A stretch of DNA of 64,000 nucleotides, taken from positions 62,001 through 126,000 of the forward strand of contig NZ_MKKY01000035.1 of assembly GCF_002091955.1 (NCBI RefSeq). Reading direction: 5' to 3'. The notes under the pieces were generated by a model. The model was not told the DNA's origin. It was given only the letters and a program-made list of their open reading frames with translations, and ran no database searches. Made by a program: the position numbers and the translations under genes. This DNA is from Rhodococcus sp. 1168. GTDB taxonomy: Bacteria; Actinomycetota; Actinomycetes; Mycobacteriales; Mycobacteriaceae. Positions 1-8,616 of the stretch are shown here, piece after piece. Each line of letters starts with the position of its first letter. Positions within the stretch are counted from its first letter, which is position 1.

Positions 1-359
1 TCCACGCGGCCGGTGGGCCGGTCGCACACAAATCCGGGAGCACTGCCGGCCTGTACCACTTGGCGTGGGAAGTTCAGACATTGGCAGACTTGGCCGACAT
101 CGCCCAGAAACTTTCGGCCGCAGGCGGACTCGTAGGCGCATCCGACCATGGCACCACCAAGAGCCTCTACGGCAAGGATCCCGACGGTCTCGAATTCGAG
201 ATCGTCTGGTTGGTTCCACTGGACCTGCTCGACGCGTACACCATCGAGGCGAGCGCCTCGATTCGGCCGCTGGATCTCGACGCCGAGATCGAGCGATACG
301 GTATCGACACCGCCAGCGGCATCGGTATCTCCAGCCCGGTTGTCGCCCGAGCGGAATAA
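1..359 (+). CDS. VOC-fold (glyoxalase/dioxygenase-like) protein, C-terminal part
   Basis: The frame is open from the first bases of the window and stops at 357-359, so the 5' end lies outside. The roughly 118 visible residues match the C-terminal half of a vicinal oxygen chelate protein: YHLAWEV supplies a likely metal-binding His, and DPDGLEFEIVW carries the C-terminal ligand Glu in the usual D-P-D-G-x-x-x-E setting. A TTG at 60 is not taken as the start because it would remove that His strand. Such proteins are glyoxalases, extradiol dioxygenases or related enzymes. The substrate cannot be read from this half. An aldo/keto reductase follows 58 nt downstream on the same strand. Confidence 0.75.
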   Translation, partial: HAAGGPVAHKSGSTAGLYHLAWEVQTLADLADIAQKLSAAGGLVGASDHGTTKSLYGKDPDGLEFEIVWLVPLDLLDAYTIEASASIRPLDLDAEIERYGIDTASGIGISSPVVARAE

Positions 360-417
360 GTAACACCTGATCGGTGTCACCGGCACGATTGGTTTCGGAC
401 GACTGAAGGAGTATTTG

Positions 418-1368
418 GTGGTAGCAATCGGACATTCGAACCTCGACATTTTTCCACTGGCTCTCGGTGGCAACACCTTCGGCTGGACCAGCGACGAAAG
501 CACGTCTTTCGAGATTCTCGACGCGTTCACCGCCGGTGGTGGAAACTTCATCGACACGGCCGACTCGTACACCGCGTTCGTCGACGGCAACTCGGGTGGC
601 GAATCCGAATCCGTCATCGGGAACTGGACTGCCGCCCGAGGTAACCGCGACGACGTCGTCATCGCCACCAAGGTCGCCCAACATCCCGAGTTCAAGGGAC
701 TGACACCGAAGAACATCGCCGCCGCGGCCGAGGCGTCGTTGAAGCGGCTACAAAGCGATCACATCGACGTCTACTTCGCCCATACCGATTCCGGCGACGC
801 CCCACTCGTGGACACGCTCGCTGCGTTCGATTCGCTGATCCAGGACGGCAAGGTCCGGTACGTCGCGATCTCCAACTTCTCGGCCGATCGCATCGCGGAA
901 TGGTTGAAGGTCGCACACGACAACGGTTTCGCCGCACCGATCGCCCTGCAGCCGCACTACAATCTGGTCACTCGGAATGCCTACGAATCCGACCTTGCGC
1001 CACTCGCCGCCGACAACGATCTCGGGGTCTTTCCTTACTTCTCTCTGGCGTCGGGGTTCTTGACCGGAAAATACCGCGTGCGCGAGGATCTAGAGGGTGG
1101 CCAGCCCCGGAAGCAGCTCGCCAAAAGCTACTTCACCGACAAGGGACTCGAGGTCGTCGATGCGCTGAGCGAGATCGCCGACGCTCACGAAGAAGAGATC
1201 GCCACCGTTGCGCTCGCGTGGCTGCTGCATCAGCCGACTGTTACCGCGCCTATCGCGAGCGCCAGCACAATCTCTCAGCTGCCCGCGCTGATGGCTGCCC
1301 CGGCGTTGACCTTGTCGACCGACGAGCTTGCCCGGCTCGACGCGACGTCAGCGGCCGTGTCCGCGTAG
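418..1368 (+). CDS. aldo/keto reductase
   Basis: Predicted cytosolic NADPH-dependent reductase of the AKR superfamily (Tas/YajO-like), 316 aa, full length. The catalytic tetrad is visible as Asp46 and Tyr51 (FIDTADSYT), Lys85 (VIATK) and His122 (YFAHTD). The phosphate-binding C-terminal region, with APIASAST near residue 280, is also present. The start is taken as GTG at 418 because AAGGAG (406-411) lies 6 nt upstream; the TTG at 415 would be only 3 nt away. It probably reduces an aldehyde or ketone, substrate unknown. It may be cotranscribed with the VOC gene just upstream. Confidence 0.85.
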   Translation: MVAIGHSNLDIFPLALGGNTFGWTSDESTSFEILDAFTAGGGNFIDTADSYTAFVDGNSGGESESVIGNWTAARGNRDDVVIATKVAQHPEFKGLTPKNIAAAAEASLKRLQSDHIDVYFAHTDSGDAPLVDTLAAFDSLIQDGKVRYVAISNFSADRIAEWLKVAHDNGFAAPIALQPHYNLVTRNAYESDLAPLAADNDLGVFPYFSLASGFLTGKYRVREDLEGGQPRKQLAKSYFTDKGLEVVDALSEIADAHEEEIATVALAWLLHQPTVTAPIASASTISQLPALMAAPALTLSTDELARLDATSAAVSA

Positions 1369-1388
1369 GCAGGCTCTACACCGGCGTT

Positions 1389-1772
1389 TCAGGCGGTTGC
1401 GCGTGCCCGCTTGAAGGGGACGCGAAGTTTGGCGCGAATGTGGTGGATGGTGCCGTCCGGTATCAGGAAGCTTTCTTTTACTGAGACGGTCACCATCCGC
1501 TTGCCGCGCAATCCCGCATCGATGAGGAAGGTCGAGTAGACCGTGTCTCCGGATTCGGTGAGTTCGATGTTCCGGATCGCGATGATCGCGCGGTAATAGA
1601 ACGCATTACCGAGCGCCTTGATCAACCCGGGGCCGGAGAATCCGGTGGTCAACCCGTTCTCTACGCGGCGTGCGTGGGGCGCGAACTTCACTGCGCTCGG
1701 ATCATGGGAGAGCAAGGAGTCGATGTACGCCCTGGCGATAGCCTGCCGGGGACTGTCCTCTGGCGTGGTCAC
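1389..1772 (-). CDS. NTF2/SnoaL-like protein
   Basis: A small protein of about 127 aa that resembles nuclear transport factor 2-like (SnoaL/DUF8021) folds. It opens with a helix (RQAIARAYIDSLLSHD), has a middle helix around GLIKALGNAFYY and ends in beta strands. The fold hosts both enzymes and binding proteins, so no reaction can be assigned. GTG at 1772 is preferred because it leads straight into the domain. A TTG at 1793 behind a GGGAAG is possible, and the frame stays open further upstream. It is divergent from the MFS gene and converges on the aldo/keto reductase. Confidence 0.6.
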   Translation of the reverse strand: MTTPEDSPRQAIARAYIDSLLSHDPSAVKFAPHARRVENGLTTGFSGPGLIKALGNAFYYRAIIAIRNIELTESGDTVYSTFLIDAGLRGKRMVTVSVKESFLIPDGTIHHIRAKLRVPFKRARATA

Positions 1773-1841
1773 GATTGCGGACTCTAGCCCCAACGCTTCC
1801 CGCTCGGGAACATATCGGCCATCTCCGTTGCTGACCTTTGG

Positions 1842-3137
1842 GTGTCTCGAGCCCCGGAACGAACAGCGACTGTCGACCAACCAGCAGTGGTCCTCACCGA
1901 GCCGACATCGTCCGAGCGACTGAGAGTCATCCTGGTTCTCGGTGCGCTCATCGCGCTGGGCCCACTGACCATCGACATGTACCTCCCTGCGCTTCCGGCG
2001 ATCGTCGACGATCTGAACTCGTCCTCGGCCGCAGTGCAGCTCACGCTGACCGGAACACTGATCGGATTGGCCCTCGGCCAGCTCGTCATCGGTCCACTGT
2101 CCGACATCATCGGCCGTCGGCTGCCACTCATCGTCGGCACAGCAGTCCACGTCGTCGCATCACTGTTGTGCGTCTTCGCTCCCAATGTCGCCGTCCTCGG
2201 TCTCTTTCGTGGGCTGCAAGGCCTCGGCGCAGCGGCAGCTGCGGTCGTCGCAATGGCCGTCGTACGCGATCTGTTCACCGGTAGAGCCGCCGCAACCGTT
2301 CTCTCCCGCCTGATGCTGGTCATGGGTGTTGCGCCGGTCCTGGCGCCATCGCTGGGTGGGGCGGTACTTCTTGCCGGCTCATGGCGCTGGGTGTTCGGTG
2401 TCCTTGCCGTGCTCGGTGTGGCTTTGCTCGTCCTCGCTGTGTTCTCACTTCGTGAATCCCTGCCACCGCAGCGGCGTCGCAGTCGCGGCATCATGCCGGT
2501 GGTCCGCACTTACGGTGGCCTCCTGCGCGACGGACAGTTCGTCGTACTCGTGCTGGTCGCCGCTCTCGCGATGTCCGCCCTCTTCGCCTATGTCGCAGGC
2601 TCGTCGTTCGTGCTCCAGGAGCAATTCGAACTCGACGAGCAGCAGTTCGCTGTCGTATTCGCGCTCGGTGCGATCGCCCTGATCGGTGCCTCACAGCTCA
2701 ACGTCGTTCTCCTCGCCCACTTCACACCGGTGCGCATCGTGATCAGCGCGTTGTCGGCGGGCGTGCTCGCCGCCGCAGTGATGGCCGCCCTCGCGGTCGG
2801 CGACATCGGCGGAATATTCGGCTTCCTGATCCCGCTGTGGTTCGTCCTCGGCGCAGTCGGATTCGTCATGCCGAACGCACCTGCCCTGGCACTGTCCCGG
2901 CACGGTGAAGCCGCAGGAACTGCCGCGGCCCTGCTCGGCGCTGCACAGTTCGGCTCCGGCGCCATAGTCGCACCGGTAGTCGGTGTTCTCGGCAACGATG
3001 CCGTGGCAGTATCGGTGACGATGGTCGGTGCCTCCACGATTGCGCTTCTCGCGCTGATTGCAGTAACAGCGAAGACCCCGACCGCAACGACCCACACCGC
3101 GACGACCCACACGGTGACGACGACCAGCAAGGTGTGA
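1842..3137 (+). CDS. Bcr/CflA-family drug efflux MFS transporter
   Basis: Membrane protein of 431 aa with about 12 hydrophobic segments. The first helix ends in GPLTIDMYLPALP, the hallmark of the Bcr/CflA drug-resistance branch, and the loop between helices 2 and 3 has the MFS signature GPLSDIIGRR. Proton-driven export of small toxic molecules is expected; the substrate is unknown. The C-terminus carries a short repetitive Thr/Ala/His tail (residues about 412-428). The start used is GTG 1842, without a strong ribosome binding site; GTG 1887 just before the first helix is the alternative. The next gene starts 7 nt after the stop. Confidence 0.82.
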   Translation: MSRAPERTATVDQPAVVLTEPTSSERLRVILVLGALIALGPLTIDMYLPALPAIVDDLNSSSAAVQLTLTGTLIGLALGQLVIGPLSDIIGRRLPLIVGTAVHVVASLLCVFAPNVAVLGLFRGLQGLGAAAAAVVAMAVVRDLFTGRAAATVLSRLMLVMGVAPVLAPSLGGAVLLAGSWRWVFGVLAVLGVALLVLAVFSLRESLPPQRRRSRGIMPVVRTYGGLLRDGQFVVLVLVAALAMSALFAYVAGSSFVLQEQFELDEQQFAVVFALGAIALIGASQLNVVLLAHFTPVRIVISALSAGVLAAAVMAALAVGDIGGIFGFLIPLWFVLGAVGFVMPNAPALALSRHGEAAGTAAALLGAAQFGSGAIVAPVVGVLGNDAVAVSVTMVGASTIALLALIAVTAKTPTATTHTATTHTVTTTSKV

Positions 3138-3143
3138 CCGCAC

Positions 3144-3614
3144 ATGCCGGAACGAGAACGCGATGCCTACGGTAAACCGCTGAATGCACGCCCCCGTGAC
3201 GGTTTGGGACGCCCGCTCGCGCGCGATGCAATCGGTGTCGAACGGATCCCGGATGACCTCCGGCTTCCGCCGCACGAGTCCATCGCGAAAGCACAACAAT
3301 TACTCGATGCCGACATGCCGTTCCATGCCCACGAAATTCTCGAAGGAACGTGGAAGGACTCCCCGGAATCGGAGGAGATGCTCTGGCAAGGTCTCGCTCA
3401 GCTCGCCGTAGGCCTGACGCACCTCCTACGTGGTAACGCCGTGGGAGCTCGATCACTGCTTGCACAAGGCCACGATCGTATCCGCGGTTACGAAGTCGAT
3501 CCGCCTTACGGACTCGATGTGGCGGGTCTGCTCGTGTGGTCGCAAGAGCTGCTGGACCGGCTGAACGACAAAGATTTTCTGCCGTCACCTTCGGCTCCTC
3601 GACTTCTCGGTTGA
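3144..3614 (+). CDS. DUF309 protein
   Basis: Soluble protein of 156 aa. Residues 50-125 form the DUF309 helical hairpin: FHAHEILEGTWK, then a helix with LWQGLAQLAVGLTHLLRGN and a further helix with GARSLLAQG. The domain's conserved His-x-x-x-E (HAHEILE) and W are present. The biochemical role of DUF309 is unknown; members are often small stand-alone proteins in Actinobacteria. It starts 6 nt after the MFS stop and is probably cotranscribed with it. The N-terminal 45 residues are polar and unlike any domain I recognise. Confidence 0.75.
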   Translation: MPERERDAYGKPLNARPRDGLGRPLARDAIGVERIPDDLRLPPHESIAKAQQLLDADMPFHAHEILEGTWKDSPESEEMLWQGLAQLAVGLTHLLRGNAVGARSLLAQGHDRIRGYEVDPPYGLDVAGLLVWSQELLDRLNDKDFLPSPSAPRLLG

Positions 3615-3658
3615 CCCCCCCTCGCCAATCGGTCCCGATCTCGCTAAAGTGAGATTAG

Positions 3659-3677
3659 TTAGGTTAGGCGACACTGA
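3659..3677. promoter_or_regulatory. IdeR/DtxR iron box
   Basis: The 19 bp here match the IdeR consensus TTAGGTTAGGCTAACCTAA at 15 positions, with a perfect left half (TTAGGTTAGGC) and a weaker right half. It ends 14 nt before the GTG at 3692, a position where IdeR-Fe would block transcription or leader synthesis. This implies that the downstream gene is repressed by iron. Based on sequence match only. Confidence 0.72.
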
Positions 3678-3691
3678 GCGGAAGGCATTCG

Positions 3692-4360
3692 GTGACAGCA
3701 CAGTCCGCAGCGGCGCAGGTTCCTTACTGGGTTGCAGTTCTCACTCCCGAAGAACGGCCGTTCGGAAGCCGTCGCACCGATCCCCGGATAGACACGATCG
3801 ACTCCTCGGTCGTCACGTCCTCTCGTACCCAATGGGCGGGTGCGCATCATCCACCCGCCACCACCCTGCTTGCCGTTCTCGCCGCCACCATCGGTTCGTG
3901 GCAGAGCGATCGCTGTCGCAACTGCACCTCCGGAGTGCTCGTCGACATCGAAACCGGCCAATTCGGCAATCGCGACATCGCATCTGAGGATCGTGGTTTC
4001 TTCCCGGTTCGCCTCCCGTCCACCGGCGATGTCGACGTACTCGACTCCGAAGTCCGTCGCCGCATCGCCGCGGCCCCCAACGACGGCTTGGACTTCGGCA
4101 CCGCCAAGCACGTCCTGAGCCCTCCAGTGCTGGCTCGCAGAGCCGGCGCTCAGATTTCGTTCGAGTACGGTGCCGGTAGAGCTGTCCCCGACGACAGTGA
4201 CCCATTGACCCACAACCTGTCCGTCACCTGCGACGTCGTCGACATCGACGGAGTCACGATGGTGGACACCGAGTTCCGCTGGAACAGCCGAGTCTTCTCC
4301 TGCGCGGACGTCGACGACTTCGAACGCTTCTGGGAGAAGACGATCTCGATGTTCCTCTAG
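3692..4360 (+). CDS. stand-alone half of an NRPS condensation/epimerization-like domain
   Basis: A protein of 222 aa whose residues about 55-222 resemble the C-terminal lobe of NRPS condensation/epimerization domains: an opening helix (TLLAVLAATIGSW), then GFFPVRL, a GLDFGTAKHVL helix matching the E-domain GLGYGLLRYL, QISFEYGAG matching VSFNYLGRF, and a closing helix after FRWNSRVF. The N-terminal lobe with the HHxxxDG active site is missing, so it is probably not a peptide-bond-forming enzyme by itself. GTG 3692 has GCGGAAG 7 nt upstream. The IdeR box in its promoter suggests a part in siderophore production or uptake. It overlaps the convergent nfo gene by 4 nt. Confidence 0.6.
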   Translation: MTAQSAAAQVPYWVAVLTPEERPFGSRRTDPRIDTIDSSVVTSSRTQWAGAHHPPATTLLAVLAATIGSWQSDRCRNCTSGVLVDIETGQFGNRDIASEDRGFFPVRLPSTGDVDVLDSEVRRRIAAAPNDGLDFGTAKHVLSPPVLARRAGAQISFEYGAGRAVPDDSDPLTHNLSVTCDVVDIDGVTMVDTEFRWNSRVFSCADVDDFERFWEKTISMFL

Positions 4361-5121
4361 AGGCTCTTCAGAAATCGAACGTCCTCGGCCAGCCCGTCGG
4401 CGGGTGTTTCGAGGATCACCGGAGCGCCTGCTGCCTCGGCGACCGCGACCAACAGGTCGGCATCGATCTTTCCGTCGGCGAGGTTGGCATGCCGATCGCG
4501 CGCAGAGCCGAACTCGTCGCGCGAATTATTGAGGTGAACCAGGTCTATTCGGCCAGTGATGACTTTGATTCGATCCACGACGCCGACGAGCTCTTCGCCT
4601 CCCGCCCAGGCGTGGCATGTATCGAGGCAGAAACCGGCACCGAACTCGCCGACGGCGTCCCACAACCGCGCAATGTCGTCGAAGTGGCGAGCCATGGCGA
4701 AATCTCCGCCCGCTGTGTTCTCGATGAAGATGGGCACGCCGAAGCCGCCCACCTCCTCCTGGCGCTCGAACAGCTTGCGCCAGTTCTCGACGCCTTTCGT
4801 GGTGTCCTCACCATCACGCACGTGACCGCCGTGCACGACCAGACCGATCGCGCCGATCTCGGCAGCGGCCGCAGCCTGCTCGATCACTGCCTTGCGCGAA
4901 GGAATTCTGATCCGGTTGTTCAGGCTCGCCACGTTCAAGACATACGACGAATGCACCACGACGTCGATGCTGCCGGCTTTCAAGTCCTCGCCCTGGGGGT
5001 GGGGTTCGAGCTTGTTCCACTTCTGCGGATCGGTGAGAAAAAGCTGAACCAGATCGACGCCGAAACTCTCCGCGGAACCGATTGGGTCGGCGGAGTCGCG
5101 GACGTGTGCCCCGATTCGCAT
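4357..5121 (-). CDS. nfo: deoxyribonuclease IV (endonuclease IV family)
   Basis: A predicted AP endonuclease of base-excision repair: TIM barrel with a trinuclear zinc site, 254 aa. Ligand-type motifs occur in order: GAHV at the N-terminus, VVHGGH, IENTAG, CLDTCHAWAGG, VHLNNS followed by DRHANLADG, and VILETP near the end. This is the usual Nfo set. The ATG at 5121 gives the normal N-terminus MRIGAHV; the frame is open further upstream but shows nothing like the family there. It is divergent from the ABC transporter genes. Confidence 0.88.
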   Translation of the reverse strand: MRIGAHVRDSADPIGSAESFGVDLVQLFLTDPQKWNKLEPHPQGEDLKAGSIDVVVHSSYVLNVASLNNRIRIPSRKAVIEQAAAAAEIGAIGLVVHGGHVRDGEDTTKGVENWRKLFERQEEVGGFGVPIFIENTAGGDFAMARHFDDIARLWDAVGEFGAGFCLDTCHAWAGGEELVGVVDRIKVITGRIDLVHLNNSRDEFGSARDRHANLADGKIDADLLVAVAEAAGAPVILETPADGLAEDVRFLKSL

Positions 5122-5196
5122 GTATCCATGATAGGTGGGCGCCCTCAGGGTGTCCCCCGATAGTGAAGACTCCCGAACACTGAAATACTGAACACT

Positions 5197-5928
5197 ATGA
5201 CTGATATCGCCGCCAGCGCGATCGCCCTGACCAAAACCTACGGCTCCGGGGATACCCAAGTCCACGCTCTGCGCGAGGTGAGCGTGGAGTTCGCGCGCGG
5301 CGAGTTCACAGCGATAATGGGCCCCTCCGGTTCGGGAAAATCCACACTGATGCACTGCCTTGCGGGCCTGGACTCTGCAACGTCGGGAACCGTGACGATC
5401 GGTGACACCGAACTGACCGACCTGACCGACAAGCAGATGACCGGATTGCGCAGAGACCGAATCGGTTTCGTGTTCCAGTCGTTCAACCTCGTCCCCACCC
5501 TGACGGCACTGGAGAACATCACCCTTCCGCTCGACATCGCCGGCCGCACGCCGGACAAGGAATGGTTGGACACCGTGGTGAGCAAGCTCGGGATCGGCGA
5601 TCGTCTCGATCATCGCCCGAGCGAACTGTCAGGAGGACAGCAGCAGCGCGTCGCCTGCGCGCGAGCACTCGCAGGCCGACCTGACATCGTCTTCGGCGAC
5701 GAGCCGACCGGCAACTTGGACTCGCGTTCCTCCGGCGAGGTGTTGAGCATTCTGCGCGCCGCGGCCGACGACTTCGATCAGACGGTAGTGATCGTCACCC
5801 ACGATCCGCGCGCGGCCAGCTACGCCGACCGCGTCGTGTTCCTGGCCGACGGCGCTGTCATCGATCAACTGGCGAATCCAACAGCCGAGACAGTCCTCGA
5901 CCGCATGAAGCAGCTGGAGACGGTCTGA
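5197..5928 (+). CDS. ABC transporter ATPase, MacB/LolD type
   Basis: ATPase subunit of 243 aa. Walker A GPSGSGKST is at 42-50, the Q-loop Gln at 94, the signature LSGGQ at 144-148, Walker B ending in FGDEP at 166-170, and the H-loop in IVTHDP. The MacB/LolD branch is suggested by the family's typical ENITLPL after the Q-loop and by the FtsX-type permease encoded 2 nt downstream. The pair forms a mechanotransmission-type exporter or envelope machine rather than a classic importer. The operon is divergent from nfo. Confidence 0.9.
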   Translation: MTDIAASAIALTKTYGSGDTQVHALREVSVEFARGEFTAIMGPSGSGKSTLMHCLAGLDSATSGTVTIGDTELTDLTDKQMTGLRRDRIGFVFQSFNLVPTLTALENITLPLDIAGRTPDKEWLDTVVSKLGIGDRLDHRPSELSGGQQQRVACARALAGRPDIVFGDEPTGNLDSRSSGEVLSILRAAADDFDQTVVIVTHDPRAASYADRVVFLADGAVIDQLANPTAETVLDRMKQLETV

Positions 5929-5930
5929 TC

Positions 5931-8468
5931 ATGGCCGCCAATCCCATGCGCAAGGTTTCACTGAGAAATCTTGCCGCACACAAAGTTCGTCTTGCACTCA
6001 CGGTCCTGTCCGTCGTACTCGGAACGGCCTTCGTCGCAGGTTCGTTCGTGTTCACCGATACCCTGCAGCGCACGTTCTCCTCGATTTTCTCCGACACCGC
6101 GGCAGGTGCGGATGTTCGGGTCAGTGCGGAAGAAGCCGGCTCGAGCGGAGTCCCCACCCAGGATGCCGCGACCATGGAGGCCCTACCGAACGTGGCCGCA
6201 GTGATGCCCTACGTCGGTGGACAGATCGTCGTTCTCGACAAGTCCGGGGCGACAGTTCAGTCCGGCGGTGCGCCCACCATCGGGGAGGCCTACATCCCCG
6301 ACGAGCAGCGACTCGGAGCGAAAGAAGACTTCCTCTCCGGTGCCGCGCCCACTGCCCCCGGTGAAGTCGCCATCAACGAGGGTGGCGCAGAGAGGTCCGG
6401 CCTCACCGTCGGGGACTCGACGCAGGTCCTCATTCCGGCCAAGGGCACGGTCGATGTCACGGTGACCGGAATCTACGACACCGCGACCGAATCCGGCGGT
6501 TATATCGGAGTCCAGTTCCTGCAGAGCCAAGCGAACGAGCTGTTCTCGGACGGCTCGCATGTCCAGTACTACGACGTCGCTGGTAACGATCTCGCGGCAA
6601 AGGGCATGACCCAGGCCGATCTACGCGAGGAGATCGCCGCCGCGCTACCGGATGCCAAGGTGCAGACAGCAGACGAGGTACGCGCCGAGGCTCAGGACCA
6701 AATCGAATCCGCGTTGTCCTTCGTGAACTACTTCTTGCTGGCATTCGGCGGCATCGCCCTACTCGTCGGCACATTCATCATCTACAACACTTTCTCGATG
6801 ATCGTGGCGCAGCGAGTCCGCGAACTCGCATTGCTCCGTGCCATCGGCGCAAGCCGCAGCCAGGTCAGCCGCTCGGTAGTGTTCGAAGCGCTCATCGTCG
6901 GAATCATCGGTAGCGCACTGGGGTTCGCCGGCGGCGTAGGGCTCGCCTACGGCCTGCGTGCTCTGCTCAATGCCTTCGACGTCGGATTGCCCTCTGGCGC
7001 ACTCGCTCTCGAACCGAGAACCGTCTTCGTCGCCTTCCTCGTCGGGATCGTCGTGACGGTACTGAGCGCCTACGCGCCGGCCCGTCGTGCCGCCAAGATC
7101 CCACCGATCGCGGCCATGCGAGAAGAGTTCGCCTCTGCGGGTGACAGTCTTCGTATGCGCACGATCTTCGGGATCGTGATCGGCGCGCTCGGCGCGGTTG
7201 CACTGGTCGTGGGCGCACAATCGACAGGTGGAGCCGCTGCCGGCACCGTCGGAGTCGGAGCCGTCGCCGTCATCATCGCCGTCGCGTTGGCCGCGCCGTC
7301 ACTCTCGCGTCCGATCGTCGGCACCTTGGGATCGGTGCTCACTCGGCCTTTCGGGGCGATCGGCCGTCTCGCAAGGACCAACTCGGTCCGCAACCCTCGC
7401 CGCACGGCCGCAACAGCTTTCGCTCTGATGCTCGGCCTGATGCTCGTCTCCGTCATCGGTGTACTCGGCGCCTCGGCGAAAGCCAGCGTGGACGAGCTCG
7501 TCGACACTGGAATCGAAGCGGACTACATCCTGAGCGGACCTCAAGCCATCGGTGTACCCGTCGGGGCAGGTCAAGCCGCCCGCAACACCCCCGGGGTGGA
7601 CAAGGTAGCAATTCTGCACCCGGTACAGGTGAACATCTCGGGAGAACCCACCTTCGGGGTTGCCCTCGACGGAACTCCCGACGGCTTGTTCGATCGAACG
7701 GTCGTCGAGGGCGATCCAGAACTCTCCGGCAACAGCATCGCTGTCTCGCAGTCGGCGTCCAGCGAGAAGAACTGGCAGCTGGGGACCGTGGTGGACTTCG
7801 ACTCGTTCGACGGTGTACGCGTTCCGGTGACCGTCACCAGCATCTACGAGGACAGTCCTCTGGTCGGTGACTGGCTCGTATCCGAGAGCGTCTACCAGCA
7901 GGTGACCCCGAGCATCGTGCGCTCGGACATCGTGGTTCTCGTCGGTGCGGCTGCAGGCACCGATCTCGATGCCCTACGCAGCGACCTCGAGGCGTCGACG
8001 AAGCCGTTCGTCGTCGTGCAGGTACAGGATCGCGAGCAATTCAAGGGCAGTCAGAGCCAGCAGATCGATACTCTGCTCGCAGTTCTGTACGGGCTTCTCG
8101 CGTTGGCCGTCGTGATCGCGATCCTCGGCATCGTCAACACACTCGCTCTCTCCGTTGTCGAACGCCGTCGAGAGATCGGGATGTTGCGGGCTGTCGGGAT
8201 GCAACGTGCCCAGGTGCGTCGCACCATCTATCTCGAGTCACTCTTGATAGCGCTGTTCGGTGCCATCGTCGGACTGGTCCTCGGAATAGTGTTCGGCTGG
8301 GGTTTCGTGCGAACTCTTCGCGATGAAGGCCTCGGAGTCATGACGGTTCCGTGGGGGCAGGTCATCGGGATGCTGATCGGGTCGGCAATCGTCGGAGTCG
8401 GAGCGGCCCTATGGCCTGCCGCCAGAGCTGCGCGCACGCGGCCGTTGGAGGCCATTGCCGACGCCTGA
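5931..8468 (+). CDS. ABC transporter permease with two FtsX domains
   Basis: Membrane protein of 845 aa, partner of the ATPase just upstream (2 nt gap). It starts with one helix (about 15-40), has an extracellular MacB_PCD-like domain (45-240), a first FtsX core (about 264-390) containing the coupling helix RELALLRAIGASR, additional helices and a second extracellular domain (about 410-705), and a second FtsX core (about 712-840) with RREIGMLRAVGMQR. The duplicated layout is common in Actinobacteria. Substrate unknown: candidates are lipids, lipoproteins, peptides or the product of the neighbouring NRPS-like enzyme, although that gene has its own promoter region. Confidence 0.88.
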   Translation: MAANPMRKVSLRNLAAHKVRLALTVLSVVLGTAFVAGSFVFTDTLQRTFSSIFSDTAAGADVRVSAEEAGSSGVPTQDAATMEALPNVAAVMPYVGGQIVVLDKSGATVQSGGAPTIGEAYIPDEQRLGAKEDFLSGAAPTAPGEVAINEGGAERSGLTVGDSTQVLIPAKGTVDVTVTGIYDTATESGGYIGVQFLQSQANELFSDGSHVQYYDVAGNDLAAKGMTQADLREEIAAALPDAKVQTADEVRAEAQDQIESALSFVNYFLLAFGGIALLVGTFIIYNTFSMIVAQRVRELALLRAIGASRSQVSRSVVFEALIVGIIGSALGFAGGVGLAYGLRALLNAFDVGLPSGALALEPRTVFVAFLVGIVVTVLSAYAPARRAAKIPPIAAMREEFASAGDSLRMRTIFGIVIGALGAVALVVGAQSTGGAAAGTVGVGAVAVIIAVALAAPSLSRPIVGTLGSVLTRPFGAIGRLARTNSVRNPRRTAATAFALMLGLMLVSVIGVLGASAKASVDELVDTGIEADYILSGPQAIGVPVGAGQAARNTPGVDKVAILHPVQVNISGEPTFGVALDGTPDGLFDRTVVEGDPELSGNSIAVSQSASSEKNWQLGTVVDFDSFDGVRVPVTVTSIYEDSPLVGDWLVSESVYQQVTPSIVRSDIVVLVGAAAGTDLDALRSDLEASTKPFVVVQVQDREQFKGSQSQQIDTLLAVLYGLLALAVVIAILGIVNTLALSVVERRREIGMLRAVGMQRAQVRRTIYLESLLIALFGAIVGLVLGIVFGWGFVRTLRDEGLGVMTVPWGQVIGMLIGSAIVGVGAALWPAARAARTRPLEAIADA

Positions 8469-8616
8469 TCGTGGAGGCCCGCCTCCTCGTCCGAATGTAA
8501 CAATGTCATAAGGGTTGCGCATAAAACGACCCTAGGGTTACCTTGTAGCGCGTAAACAGACTCGACGACGGTTTCTAGTCAAGACCCGAATGGGCTGTAG
8601 CACTGCAAGGGGGGGC

